Shown piece after piece: positions 25,595-34,036 of a DNA stretch of 37,041 bases; the first letter of the stretch is position 1; each line of letters opens with the position of its first letter. The notes under the pieces were generated by a model. That model saw only the letters and a list, made by a program, of their open reading frames with translations. It was not told the DNA's origin and made no database searches. The position numbers were made by a program, and so were the translations under genes. The DNA comes from Deltaproteobacteria bacterium. GTDB lineage: Bacteria; Desulfobacterota; Desulfarculia; JACQYL01. The stretch is taken from assembly GCA_016208165.1 (NCBI GenBank), contig JACQYL010000056.1:1-37041 (forward strand), written 5' to 3'.

Positions 25595-28504
25595 TCACTT
25601 CATGCTCCTTGGGGTCAAGCCCAATATCTTCCCGAGATGAGCTGGTACTCGGCGAACGATCTTTTCTGAATTCAGGCGCATGGAGAACCGAATAGTCCGC
25701 GCTTTTCTCACCATGCGTTGCGCCTCACGATAGGTGACGCTGATTCTCAGCAGCCGCTCCATGATGCCAGCCTTGCGCTCTTCATCCGAAGCATCGGCGG
25801 CATCTGGAACAAATCGAAAAACGACGTCTCCTCCCGCCGTAGAAATGTATTCGACTTGGGAGGGCAAGGCCGGTGTTTCCTCTTTGTTCTGATATACCGC
25901 TTGCGCCTCGAGCCGGAGCTCCCTATGTTTATGAGATTCCGTAAGTTCAACAGGCATCTTAAACTCGGCTTCTTCCCCTTCAATGAGTTCCGCGGGCCCG
26001 GTAATCGGGCCGAGGACAAGCAGACCCTCTTCCGGCGCTTTCACACGCATGGCAAGCATGGGCACAAGCATTTCCTGGATCGAAATCCCACCGTGTGAAT
26101 ATGCATCCGGATTGAAATTGGCTTTCGGCCGGGCCAGGGCGTAACCGGTTTTCGGAAAAATGATCGATTCGAATTTCTTTTGCCAACTCTGTTTGGTGGA
26201 CCGGTCAAGGGCTTCCCCGGCGTTGGGCATCCGCAGATCACCGACCGGAAACTCCAGGACGCTATCGCGAACCTTGCGCGGTGCGCCGACACCGTTCAGG
26301 GTCTGTCTAAGCCACGCGTTCTGATAGAAACAATCATTCGGCTCATTCAACCAAGGCAAATCAATACGGATACGCTCGCGACCGATAGCGCCAAATCCAT
26401 GGTCGGCTATTACAAAGACCTTGGTATCTGGTGTTAGTCCACGAATGATGGCCATGACCTCGGTGTCGATGATGTCCTTGATATGCTGCTGATAGATGAA
26501 TGCCAGCGGGCGTCCGGGAACGCATCGACCATCGGGCAGTGTTTTCACCGGAATCTTGTGGAGTTCCTTGTCACAGAGTTCAAAGATGAAGAACTCGATG
26601 CTGCCTGCTCGATACCGAACGGTCTCACCGGTTCCCATACCATCGGGAGCCACGACTTCGACATCCCCTGCATATCCGAACTCTCGGTGCATCGCTTCTT
26701 TAAGAAGAGCGTCTTCGCCGCGCCGGGTGTCGAAGGAATCGGGAAATGTTCCAGCAAAGATCGCTTTTCTGCTTATGTGGGTCTCTGAGGGCAAAAGGGA
26801 CGTGGCGGGGTAATCCGCAATGATCTCCATGCGATCCTCAAATATCGGCCTGACCAGCTCGTCCCATATGTCGTAACGCATGCCGTCGAACACAAACACC
26901 ACTGCCTTTTCGCCTTGGGGGTCCCAATGAGGCTTAAGGCACCGCCTCAAGAACTGGCTGGTCAATCTTACTTCCGATGAATCCGAAGCAACCCACGATT
27001 TGTACTTTGCGGCCACCAGTTCTTGGTAACGGGCGTTCACGCTCGCGAGCGCCTTTTGCGTGTCGTCGCGCAGCAAGCTCACGCGCTCTCGAATACGATC
27101 TTGTGCCGACAGAAAAGCGGGCGGCAGATCGATTGCGGAACGTGGGAGAAAATCGACGCTAAACACCAAACGCTCCAGAGCAGACAGAAAGTATTCCAGA
27201 CGGTTTGCCCGACGATCATTCCATAAGGCTCGGAACCACTCGAAAGTCAACTCTGAGGTTGGTTTCACACTCAGGTTCTTTACGGCGACATCCAAGGCGT
27301 CCCGGATGTCGCGGATTGATCGCACCAAACGATATGCCGCCTTCAGATTCTCCCAGGCCGGCGAAGGACGTTGTTCGATAAACAGGTCCTTCTTGCCATC
27401 TGTTTCTGTGAATAGCACCTGATCGAGTTTCTTATGTGAAGCAAGGGGCGGAGCGTCGGAGAGGAAACTGTCCAGGCCGACCAATAGGGCCAAGGATCGG
27501 ATAAGGACCGAATAATGTTCATTCTCGATAACCTCCGCAAAGCGACCGCTGGCCGTAACCTTCAGTTGATCGAGAAGGATGAGGTTGATTGCATCCTTGG
27601 ACAACGATGATTCGACATCCTGAAGGTCGCGATGAGCCCGATGGGGGTCAATAGACACAAGTTCAGGTGCGGCCTCGCCAATCAGTGCTTTGTCGATTTC
27701 ACTGAAAGTTGTGAGGTCCGGGTCAATACTGGCAAGCATGAGCTTCCAATGCTCAACGTGCTGGGATAGTATCGTTGACAGATAAAAAGCCCTGACTATC
27801 AGTTCCGGCGGCGAGTCAGCGAACCAGCAGAAGGGAGCCGGGGCGCTGCGCAGCTCGTCGCGGATGGAACGCGCTACTTCCGGGGCGAGCGAATCAAGTT
27901 CCTCAAGCGCCGGATACCCGATAAGGCCGATACGCCAGTAGCTTCTTGCCTCCGGGCGTTTGAAAGCGGCCTCGGGCACCCCCAATGCCGAATAGGCAAC
28001 AATCGTCTTGAAATCGTGGTCAGTAAACCGTGTCGGATGCGCCACGCGCAGGCTCGCGTGTGCTTTGAGAACAGCGTCTAAGCACCCCGTAATCAGCCTT
28101 GCGAACCTTGGATCATTGGACTCTTGAGGCCAGTTCGGGTCCCCGGTCTTTTCAATCAGAAACTGCCGTAGACTGATTTCGATCCGTGCCGTCTCAGCGG
28201 TTCTGGAAAGAAGATCAGGGTAAAAAGGGGGAGGCGCTTTTGTCAGAGACGCATGGGCCCTCCTTCGCGCCGGAGCACGGTCGATCAGGAGCAGCTTCTT
28301 CGTATCCTTTGAAACGGTTGCCCTTTCAAAGAGTTCCCTGAAGACGAGATTCGTAGATGCGATGATCACCGTAAATCCGCTCTCATTAGCGAACCGGTGG
28401 ACAGCACCGTCGGCCTCGGGGAGAAGTCGAAGCGAATCCTGGACAAGCAGAATCTGCTCATCCTTCAGCGCTTCCAACTTATCAATTACCCAGCTCGAAA
28501 GCAT
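25595..28504 (-). CDS. pglZ: PglZ, BREX alkaline-phosphatase-fold protein
   Basis: 969-aa PglZ (BrxZ), the hallmark protein of BREX and Pgl defence systems. The alkaline-phosphatase-superfamily domain covers about residues 530-800: [18 protein letters not shown] with metal-binding Asp540, [18 protein letters not shown], and [12 protein letters not shown] with Asp701/His702. The N-terminal about 500 residues are helical and of the PglZ type. Length is typical. GGAGGG precedes the ATG, and the gene starts 12 bp after the brxC-like stop, so the genes are co-transcribed. Its precise activity in BREX is not settled in what I know of the literature. Confidence 0.93.
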   Translation of the reverse strand: MLSSWVIDKLEALKDEQILLVQDSLRLLPEADGAVHRFANESGFTVIIASTNLVFRELFERATVSKDTKKLLLIDRAPARRRAHASLTKAPPPFYPDLLSRTAETARIEISLRQFLIEKTGDPNWPQESNDPRFARLITGCLDAVLKAHASLRVAHPTRFTDHDFKTIVAYSALGVPEAAFKRPEARSYWRIGLIGYPALEELDSLAPEVARSIRDELRSAPAPFCWFADSPPELIVRAFYLSTILSQHVEHWKLMLASIDPDLTTFSEIDKALIGEAAPELVSIDPHRAHRDLQDVESSLSKDAINLILLDQLKVTASGRFAEVIENEHYSVLIRSLALLVGLDSFLSDAPPLASHKKLDQVLFTETDGKKDLFIEQRPSPAWENLKAAYRLVRSIRDIRDALDVAVKNLSVKPTSELTFEWFRALWNDRRANRLEYFLSALERLVFSVDFLPRSAIDLPPAFLSAQDRIRERVSLLRDDTQKALASVNARYQELVAAKYKSWVASDSSEVRLTSQFLRRCLKPHWDPQGEKAVVFVFDGMRYDIWDELVRPIFEDRMEIIADYPATSLLPSETHISRKAIFAGTFPDSFDTRRGEDALLKEAMHREFGYAGDVEVVAPDGMGTGETVRYRAGSIEFFIFELCDKELHKIPVKTLPDGRCVPGRPLAFIYQQHIKDIIDTEVMAIIRGLTPDTKVFVIADHGFGAIGRERIRIDLPWLNEPNDCFYQNAWLRQTLNGVGAPRKVRDSVLEFPVGDLRMPNAGEALDRSTKQSWQKKFESIIFPKTGYALARPKANFNPDAYSHGGISIQEMLVPMLAMRVKAPEEGLLVLGPITGPAELIEGEEAEFKMPVELTESHKHRELRLEAQAVYQNKEETPALPSQVEYISTAGGDVVFRFVPDAADASDEERKAGIMERLLRISVTYREAQRMVRKARTIRFSMRLNSEKIVRRVPAHLGKILGLTPRSMK

Positions 28505-28516
28505 CGACTCGCCCTC

Positions 28517-31500
28517 CTATTCCAACTGGAGCATTGGAAGGGAGTCGTCGTCTCCCTCGTTTTCGGTGAACTGGGTTTCAAGGAACCGGCCGAATTCCTC
28601 TGCGACTGTCCCGACCTGGTCCTTCTGAATGGTGCCAACATTGGGCCTGAAGTCGGCGATTCTGACTCGCTTCACAACGATGCGCTTGAGGTATTTGTTA
28701 ATGATGTCCACGATCCCAGGCGGTTCCCGCACGACTTTGACGAAATAGGTGCGAAGCTCTTCAGTGGTCTTGCACGCCAGCAAACCGGAGATGGTCGGCT
28801 CCGTCTTTCCCTGCTCAAGCCGTTCCCGCACGGTAGGATTCAAGAAAACCTCCATCTTCCGGCGGAATACATCGTCGAGCAATTGACCGGCCTTCTTGGC
28901 TGCATCGCTTGCCGTCTGCGCATGGATTGACGCATTCACAAAAGACAAACCGCATTCATGCAACGGACCGTTGCGCAGGTGATCCTCGACGGAAGCGCGC
29001 GAAGGAGATGGGCACTCGAATATTTCAGAACGGAGATGGGTCAGACGGGAAATCAGTTTGTCCGTGCTTGGCGGTTGCAGTGCCGTGACACCATCCAGGA
29101 CGCCGAGTGCGTTAATGTCGGCTCCGGTTATTGCATCCTGAATCTGCTTGCGACTGGCGTCGATCCTGTTCACCACGGATTCGTGCATCGGTACGTATAC
29201 CGATGAGTACTCGCGGATCATTGCGGCAATCGTGTCTCTTTCCTCCTCGACCGGTGGGAAATGGCCCACGAGTTCGGTCTTCAGCTTTACGTCGGAATCG
29301 ATATAGTCTTTCAGGGTGCCAAGCTTGGCCCGGACGGCTTCTATAGCCTTTCGTGCCTGAGCCAGTTCTTTCTGGTCTCCCAGGGTGATGGCGCAGTAGG
29401 CATGAGCTGTCCGAAGCTCGGTCTCGTATTCAAGGAAAGCCCGAAGGTCCCTGCAGTTTTTGAGTCGATTGGCAAGATCGTCCACCTCGGCAGGGGTCGC
29501 CATGTTCGTATCAAAAGCCTGATACCCCATGGCCTCTTTAAGGGCGTAAAGAAAAAGGTAAATGTCGTCGCCGCCATCGATATTTGCGGAAAAAAGCTTC
29601 ACAACCTGCGCCAGTTCCGCTTCATAGGGATTGACGGACTTCAGTGCGTCGAACAGGCTCTGCGCCCGGCTCGCCACCCGTGACGAGGATTCTTTTTCCT
29701 GGGCGAACAGTTGCCGTAGCTTGGCCCGGTGTTCGGAGATCATGGCGTCATCGTGAGTGGTGGGGATTTCGGTTCCGAGCAATTTCTCCGCATACGGTCT
29801 CAAGACTTCCCAATTCTCGGGCTTGGCCACTTTTTGAATCTCGCCCAAGGCATCCAGCACTTTGGTCGAAAACTCCACATCGGCTATGTTCGAATAGTCG
29901 AGCAGGGGAAGGGCAAGCCCGGCCTTGGCCCCCAAGGTGATCCGCACACGCCCCTCCCGGACCAGACAGAGCATATAGAGCTGAACCATGCGTCGCGTGA
30001 GCCCGTAATCCTTCGGACCGCCGATGCCCATGAAGTTCTTGTAAAGGGTATCCACCTTTATGGTTTGGCCATCGTCCGTCAACTTGTCATCGATGAACGT
30101 CCACATCTCCTGCACATAGGCGTTGCCCGAAACATCCAGTTCTTTTTCGGCGCTCTTTTTCATGATGTTCAGGCCGAAGCCGAAGTTCTGTGCGGCGCTT
30201 ATGTTCTGATTGGGCTTTGCCCCCTTGCGAATCCGGCCTGTCCTGACGATGCCGTTGATGACCTTGACCCCCTCTTCCTTGCGGAATACGAAGGGCGGAT
30301 CAAACTTGATGTCCCTGGACACATAGGCCGCTGTAAGCACCCGATCCACCAACGGCGTCAGGATGGCCGCCAGTTCGCCGGCCACGCGGAACTCCATCTG
30401 GGTGTTGTTCAGCGCGTCGACACGGCCCCGGGCGTAGCTGTTGTCCACGATCTTTACGATCTTGGCAAGGTCGGACTGGAGCGCGTTGGAAACCCAGTTG
30501 ACCACCGCGACGGCATCCTCGGTTTCCTTGCCCTGCCCGTCGGAAATGAGCTTGCGGTAGGCGGCAAAATCCATGAGCCGGTCGCGTTCTTCCTGGGTCA
30601 GCTCTGCCGGGGTCCAGAGAAGGACGCGTGGGTCCTTGCGTCGCTCGACCAGCTTGAGAATGGAGGTGTCCGCGACGTGGCGGGCGCCGATATATACGGC
30701 GAAATCAAGATCTGTCTGATCGCTTTCAATGGGTGGTAGCGGCAGATTTTCGGAGAACATTCGCCCGAGATCGCGCATCCCCACCCGCCCGGAAATCTGC
30801 CGCCCTCGCCAGATCACATCCAGATTTTGATCCCCGGAACGTGCAGCGCCTCGGTCCTCCCATGGTGCAATGAACGGAGCGATGTCCCTGAATGTAGACC
30901 TGACGCCGCTGGACAAATCGATGGTCATCTGGCGCGTGCGCACCGGCCACTCGTCAAGCGCCAGGAGGTGGTCCCACGCTTCCTTCTGCATAGCCTCGTT
31001 GGATTCCGCTTCGTCTCTGGCCTTGCTAAACTCATCCCTCGGATCAACCCCGGTAAAGACGGGATCAAAGCGGTATCTCGGCCGCTTCTCCTCGTCGAAG
31101 GCCTGGACGATCTGTCGTAATTCCTTCTTGAGGTTGTCGGCGATAGTTTCGTAGTGCTGGTTGTTTTCGTCCGGATTGGCGTCGGCGTCCCGCTCGATGA
31201 GCACCGAATTGGCGATCTCCTCCGGCGTGATGCCCTGCTGGCGCGTGCGGGAAATATGATAGAGGAAGAGGGTCTGGATGACCTTGACGCCCTTGTCGCG
31301 GTGAACCTTCAAGTAGCCCTTGGTCAGGCCGTCAATCTGGCGCTTGCATGCCTCGTAAGCCCGATAGTCCGTCTCGCGTTTCGTTTTGATAGCCACCAGC
31401 CCGGCATGGACGCCGCTCGGGTCCTCTTCGTAACGCACAGCCTCATCGAACAGCTCCCACAGGCGTATGAGCTCGCGGCCCTTGTTCTTAATTTGGTGCT

Positions 31501-32854
31501 TCAGGGTCTGATGCATGAAGTGGATCGCGGAACGAGTCGTGGTCAGCTCATAGGTGATCGCCCGCAGGACCTCGATGGCAGGTTTATGGAAAGGGAAAAA
31601 GTGACGAAAGTCCGGCTCGCCGATGCTATTGGGCCAAGTGAATCCTCGCTTGTAATGGAGATAATAGTTGCTGATGGCCGCCGGTTCTTTGATCTCCCTC
31701 ACGCGCGCCAGGACGATGTCGTAATAATCCTTGTCCTCTTCGAGCAATTTCACCAGTTTCAACCGGTCGTCGGCGATGATGTTCTTGACGCCCATCTTGC
31801 TTTCGATGGCCTGTTGGGCCGCGCAGACCGTCCACACGGGCAGATTGTGGATTTTCGCCAGGCGGTTGGACAGTACGACCAGGGTCTTCTCGTCATCGGT
31901 CCGCTGATCCTCGTCCCGGTTCTTCATGAACAGCGACACTTCGTCCAACACCAAAAGAACCCCGCTATACCCCTCGGCCAGAATCGTTTCTATCATGTGC
32001 GTGAGGATGTCCTCGGTCTCCGCGGCAATCTGGGGCTGGACTTTCAGATATTCGGTGTAGAAGCGCCAGAGCTTATTGCCGCAGCTCCGTTTATATTCCG
32101 GTGTTTTGTTCTGCTGGATGGTGCGGAGGAAGTCGTCAACCTCTTCGAATTCATCCTCGTCGAAAAACTTCGGGGCACGCAGGAACTTGGCCAGGTCCCT
32201 CCGGTAGCGCTCCATGTCCTCGGTGATGAACCGGTCGGCCAACAGCTCCACAGGATAAAGCGAGATGTTCTTGCCGAGTTCGACCTGTATCTGCTCCTTG
32301 GCCGCATCCAGGATGTACTCGGAGAGACGCCGGCCTTTATCGGTCAGGCCCACCGTACCGCTGCCCGCTCCTACCAGTGTCTTGACAATGACGAAGATGC
32401 CCTTGGTTCCTTTGCTGCTTTTGGCCTCGATTCCCGCCTCCCAGAAACGAAACAGGGACTCGCGCTTGCCGCGGCCGGAGGCGTCTTCCTTCTTCTTGAC
32501 GATATCCCAGGCATCCTTGCGTCCCAGAGCCAGGGCGGAAAGACAGCAGAGCAGATGGGATTTACCGGAACCGAACTCAGCCTGAATCCAATACCCCTGG
32601 CCAACCGGATTCTCCTTGCGCTCCCGCTTCCAGGGGGCGGCCATGTTGCGCAGGATGTCCGTGAGGAACGGCCGGACCGGATCGATTTGAAATTCCTCAA
32701 TGGTCTGCAGCTCCGGCTTGCGGGCCTTACGGTTCGCCTCGGAGTTCGAATCAGCCCAGACATGCTTCTCCAGGGAATAGACGGAGATGATCTTGTCCGG
32801 AACCGTGCAGATCTCGCTCAGGTCTTTCCTGAAGGTAAACAGGTCATCGGCCAT
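28517..32854 (-). CDS. brxC: BrxC/PglY-like large P-loop ATPase
   Basis: 1445-aa ATPase at the position of BrxC/PglY in BREX operons. The Walker A is FGSGKS (94-99 in YWIQAEFGSGKSHLLCCL), and the Walker B is GVLLVLDEVSLFM (298-310). The N-terminal module FRKDLSEICTVPDKIISVYSL, then EEFQIDPVRPFLTDILRN is typical of this family (DUF6079-like). The rest is long and helical, with a conserved-looking RVRIADFRP near the end. It starts with AGGAGG, 2 bp after the HEPN gene, and ends 12 bp before pglZ, so it lies in the same transcript. Canonical BrxC is about 1200 aa; this one is longer. Confidence 0.85.
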   Translation of the reverse strand: MADDLFTFRKDLSEICTVPDKIISVYSLEKHVWADSNSEANRKARKPELQTIEEFQIDPVRPFLTDILRNMAAPWKRERKENPVGQGYWIQAEFGSGKSHLLCCLSALALGRKDAWDIVKKKEDASGRGKRESLFRFWEAGIEAKSSKGTKGIFVIVKTLVGAGSGTVGLTDKGRRLSEYILDAAKEQIQVELGKNISLYPVELLADRFITEDMERYRRDLAKFLRAPKFFDEDEFEEVDDFLRTIQQNKTPEYKRSCGNKLWRFYTEYLKVQPQIAAETEDILTHMIETILAEGYSGVLLVLDEVSLFMKNRDEDQRTDDEKTLVVLSNRLAKIHNLPVWTVCAAQQAIESKMGVKNIIADDRLKLVKLLEEDKDYYDIVLARVREIKEPAAISNYYLHYKRGFTWPNSIGEPDFRHFFPFHKPAIEVLRAITYELTTTRSAIHFMHQTLKHQIKNKGRELIRLWELFDEAVRYEEDPSGVHAGLVAIKTKRETDYRAYEACKRQIDGLTKGYLKVHRDKGVKVIQTLFLYHISRTRQQGITPEEIANSVLIERDADANPDENNQHYETIADNLKKELRQIVQAFDEEKRPRYRFDPVFTGVDPRDEFSKARDEAESNEAMQKEAWDHLLALDEWPVRTRQMTIDLSSGVRSTFRDIAPFIAPWEDRGAARSGDQNLDVIWRGRQISGRVGMRDLGRMFSENLPLPPIESDQTDLDFAVYIGARHVADTSILKLVERRKDPRVLLWTPAELTQEERDRLMDFAAYRKLISDGQGKETEDAVAVVNWVSNALQSDLAKIVKIVDNSYARGRVDALNNTQMEFRVAGELAAILTPLVDRVLTAAYVSRDIKFDPPFVFRKEEGVKVINGIVRTGRIRKGAKPNQNISAAQNFGFGLNIMKKSAEKELDVSGNAYVQEMWTFIDDKLTDDGQTIKVDTLYKNFMGIGGPKDYGLTRRMVQLYMLCLVREGRVRITLGAKAGLALPLLDYSNIADVEFSTKVLDALGEIQKVAKPENWEVLRPYAEKLLGTEIPTTHDDAMISEHRAKLRQLFAQEKESSSRVASRAQSLFDALKSVNPYEAELAQVVKLFSANIDGGDDIYLFLYALKEAMGYQAFDTNMATPAEVDDLANRLKNCRDLRAFLEYETELRTAHAYCAITLGDQKELAQARKAIEAVRAKLGTLKDYIDSDVKLKTELVGHFPPVEEERDTIAAMIREYSSVYVPMHESVVNRIDASRKQIQDAITGADINALGVLDGVTALQPPSTDKLISRLTHLRSEIFECPSPSRASVEDHLRNGPLHECGLSFVNASIHAQTASDAAKKAGQLLDDVFRRKMEVFLNPTVRERLEQGKTEPTISGLLACKTTEELRTYFVKVVREPPGIVDIINKYLKRIVVKRVRIADFRPNVGTIQKDQVGTVAEEFGRFLETQFTENEGDDDSLPMLQLE

Positions 32855-32855
32855 T

Positions 32856-33251
32856 TTATCGTCCTCCTAACTCCTTTGAGCCAATTTTTTTCCAGCACGC
32901 CTGGGCGGCTTCAATAGCATCCCGGGCATCTTCCTCACCCGGCAGCCCATCCGTCAATGAACCCGGCAAGGCATCGGGATAACGGGTCGGAATATAGAAA
33001 ATGTCGAGTTGGGCCAAATCATCCTGTAAATGCGAAAGATATCCCGTTGGCAGCAGGCCAAGCAGATCGACAATCGAATGGGTTCGAGGAGGTGTTTTCC
33101 CAATATTCGCTATCAAGCCTTTTATGCATTTTTCAACGCACTGCTGGCTGTGAAAACAGACCTGGTTATAAATACCTTCTTTCAATGCAAGTTCCGCCAT
33201 CTGTAAATCCTGGCGGGCGAATTCCAACCATCGATCACCTGGCGCGTTCAT
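32856..33251 (-). CDS. HEPN-domain protein paired with MNT
   Basis: 131-aa HEPN-domain protein of the PF05168 type: WLEFARQDLQMAELALKEG, then FHSQQCVEKCIKGLIANIGK and PPRTHSIVDLLGLLP. In MNT/HEPN pairs, the HEPN partner is usually the RNase-like toxin or the modified partner. It overlaps the preceding MNT gene by 17 nt (33235-33251) and stops 2 bp before brxC, so it is translationally coupled on one side and in the BREX transcript on the other. The start at 33251 is chosen over the longer frame because it matches the family N-terminus (MNAPGDRWLEFA) and gives the overlap typical of the pair. The RxxxxH RNase motif of HepT is not clear here. Confidence 0.8.
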   Translation of the reverse strand: MNAPGDRWLEFARQDLQMAELALKEGIYNQVCFHSQQCVEKCIKGLIANIGKTPPRTHSIVDLLGLLPTGYLSHLQDDLAQLDIFYIPTRYPDALPGSLTDGLPGEEDARDAIEAAQACWKKIGSKELGGR

Positions 33252-33609
33252 AGACGATTTCCCCCTTGCCGATGATTTCTTCTTTGAAAAACGGCCGATC
33301 CGCACATAGCCGGTCAAATTCCTCCGGCGTGTACACCATGATATCCATGCCGACTTTGGGTTGAAGGAGTTTGCGGACCTTTTTGATTCTCTGGAAAAAA
33401 GGCAGTTGGGTACGCTCCACGACCACCAGATCGATATCGGACCATTCGTGAACCGAACCAGTTGCCAGGGTTCCGAACAAAATCACCTTTTCAGGTGACC
33501 CGTGCTCCGTCAGCAAGCCAACGTAACGAGCCAACTCAAGATCCAGCAGCTTTTTCCGTTTCGCCGAATATTGCCGTTTATTCAATTGATCGTTCATTTG
33601 TGTCACCAT
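33235..33609 (-). CDS. MNT-type minimal nucleotidyltransferase
   Basis: 124-aa nucleotidyltransferase of the MNT family. The metal/nucleotide site is FGTLATGSVHEWSDIDLVV, the GS-x10-DxD pattern with Thr in place of Ser. The start at 33609 has AAGGAA about 6 nt upstream; the frame extends further upstream, but only as a shadow of the methyltransferase gene. It is followed with overlap by the HEPN gene. The pair is inserted between the methyltransferase 3' end and brxC. MNT proteins in such pairs act as antitoxins by nucleotidylating the HEPN partner. Confidence 0.8.
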   Translation of the reverse strand: MVTQMNDQLNKRQYSAKRKKLLDLELARYVGLLTEHGSPEKVILFGTLATGSVHEWSDIDLVVVERTQLPFFQRIKKVRKLLQPKVGMDIMVYTPEEFDRLCADRPFFKEEIIGKGEIVYERAR

Positions 33610-33619
33610 AGTGTATTCC

Positions 33620-34036
33620 TTATACCGATTTGCCCTTTCGCCTTTGCGCTTTACCCTCATCTCTCGCCAGCATGCGTGCGCAAACCTGGTAATCTTCCTC
33701 GACGTTAACCATGGCCTCCTCGGTGAGGTTGTCGGGGTTGAGTCCGCCTTTCTCGTACAAGAGCTTGCCCTGCTCGTAGAGCCCGGCCCGCTTGCAGTGG
33801 CGTATCCACTCGGCAATGGTAGCGTCGCTCGGCCGTTCCTGATCGGGGATGGCAGCGCCCAGTTCGAGCTGGGCGATATAGCGCTTCACCCTCCGGCCCA
33901 GTCCCTTGACCCGGGCTTCACGCTTGGCCTTTTCCTCTTCCTCGGAGGCGGGAAGCCGCCAGGTGCCTTGTTCGGTCTTGTAGAAATAATCGGGCAGGAA
34001 TTCGGCCAGTTGACGGCGTGGCTTGTCCTTCACCAT
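33620..34036 (-). CDS. C-terminal part of the BREX methyltransferase in the -1 frame
   Basis: 138-aa frame from the first ATG, but it is open further upstream to a TGA at 34166-34168. That upstream stretch reads as natural protein (EKIGAFIKGHLKKHPG; EGVHYSDLFEHYIYMVKD) across the 3' end of the methyltransferase gene. It continues KPRRQLAEFLPDYFYKTE, then a helical region ending ARMLARDEGKAQRRKGKSV. It is most simply the C-terminal domain of the methyltransferase, separated by a frameshift. Whether the two parts join by programmed frameshifting, are translated separately or represent decay is open (see the slippery site at 34090-34096). A separate small gene is the alternative. Confidence 0.6.
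   Translation of the reverse strand: MVKDKPRRQLAEFLPDYFYKTEQGTWRLPASEEEEKAKREARVKGLGRRVKRYIAQLELGAAIPDQERPSDATIAEWIRHCKRAGLYEQGKLLYEKGGLNPDNLTEEAMVNVEEDYQVCARMLARDEGKAQRRKGKSV
33629..33658. repeat. 30-bp direct repeat upstream of the MNT gene (copy 1)
   Basis: 26 of 30 bases match the segment at 36761-36790. The shared core is CCCTTTCGCCTTTG on the plus strand. It ends 20 bp before the MNT start at 33609, within the last codons of the methyltransferase C-terminal frame. Confidence 0.7.

Noticed and set aside
31154-32917. Long plus-strand frame of 587 codons opposite brxC
   Set aside because: It mirrors the codon pattern of a well-supported gene on the other strand and has no recognisable domain. 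The same holds for 12138-14228 and 1716-3164 (plus).
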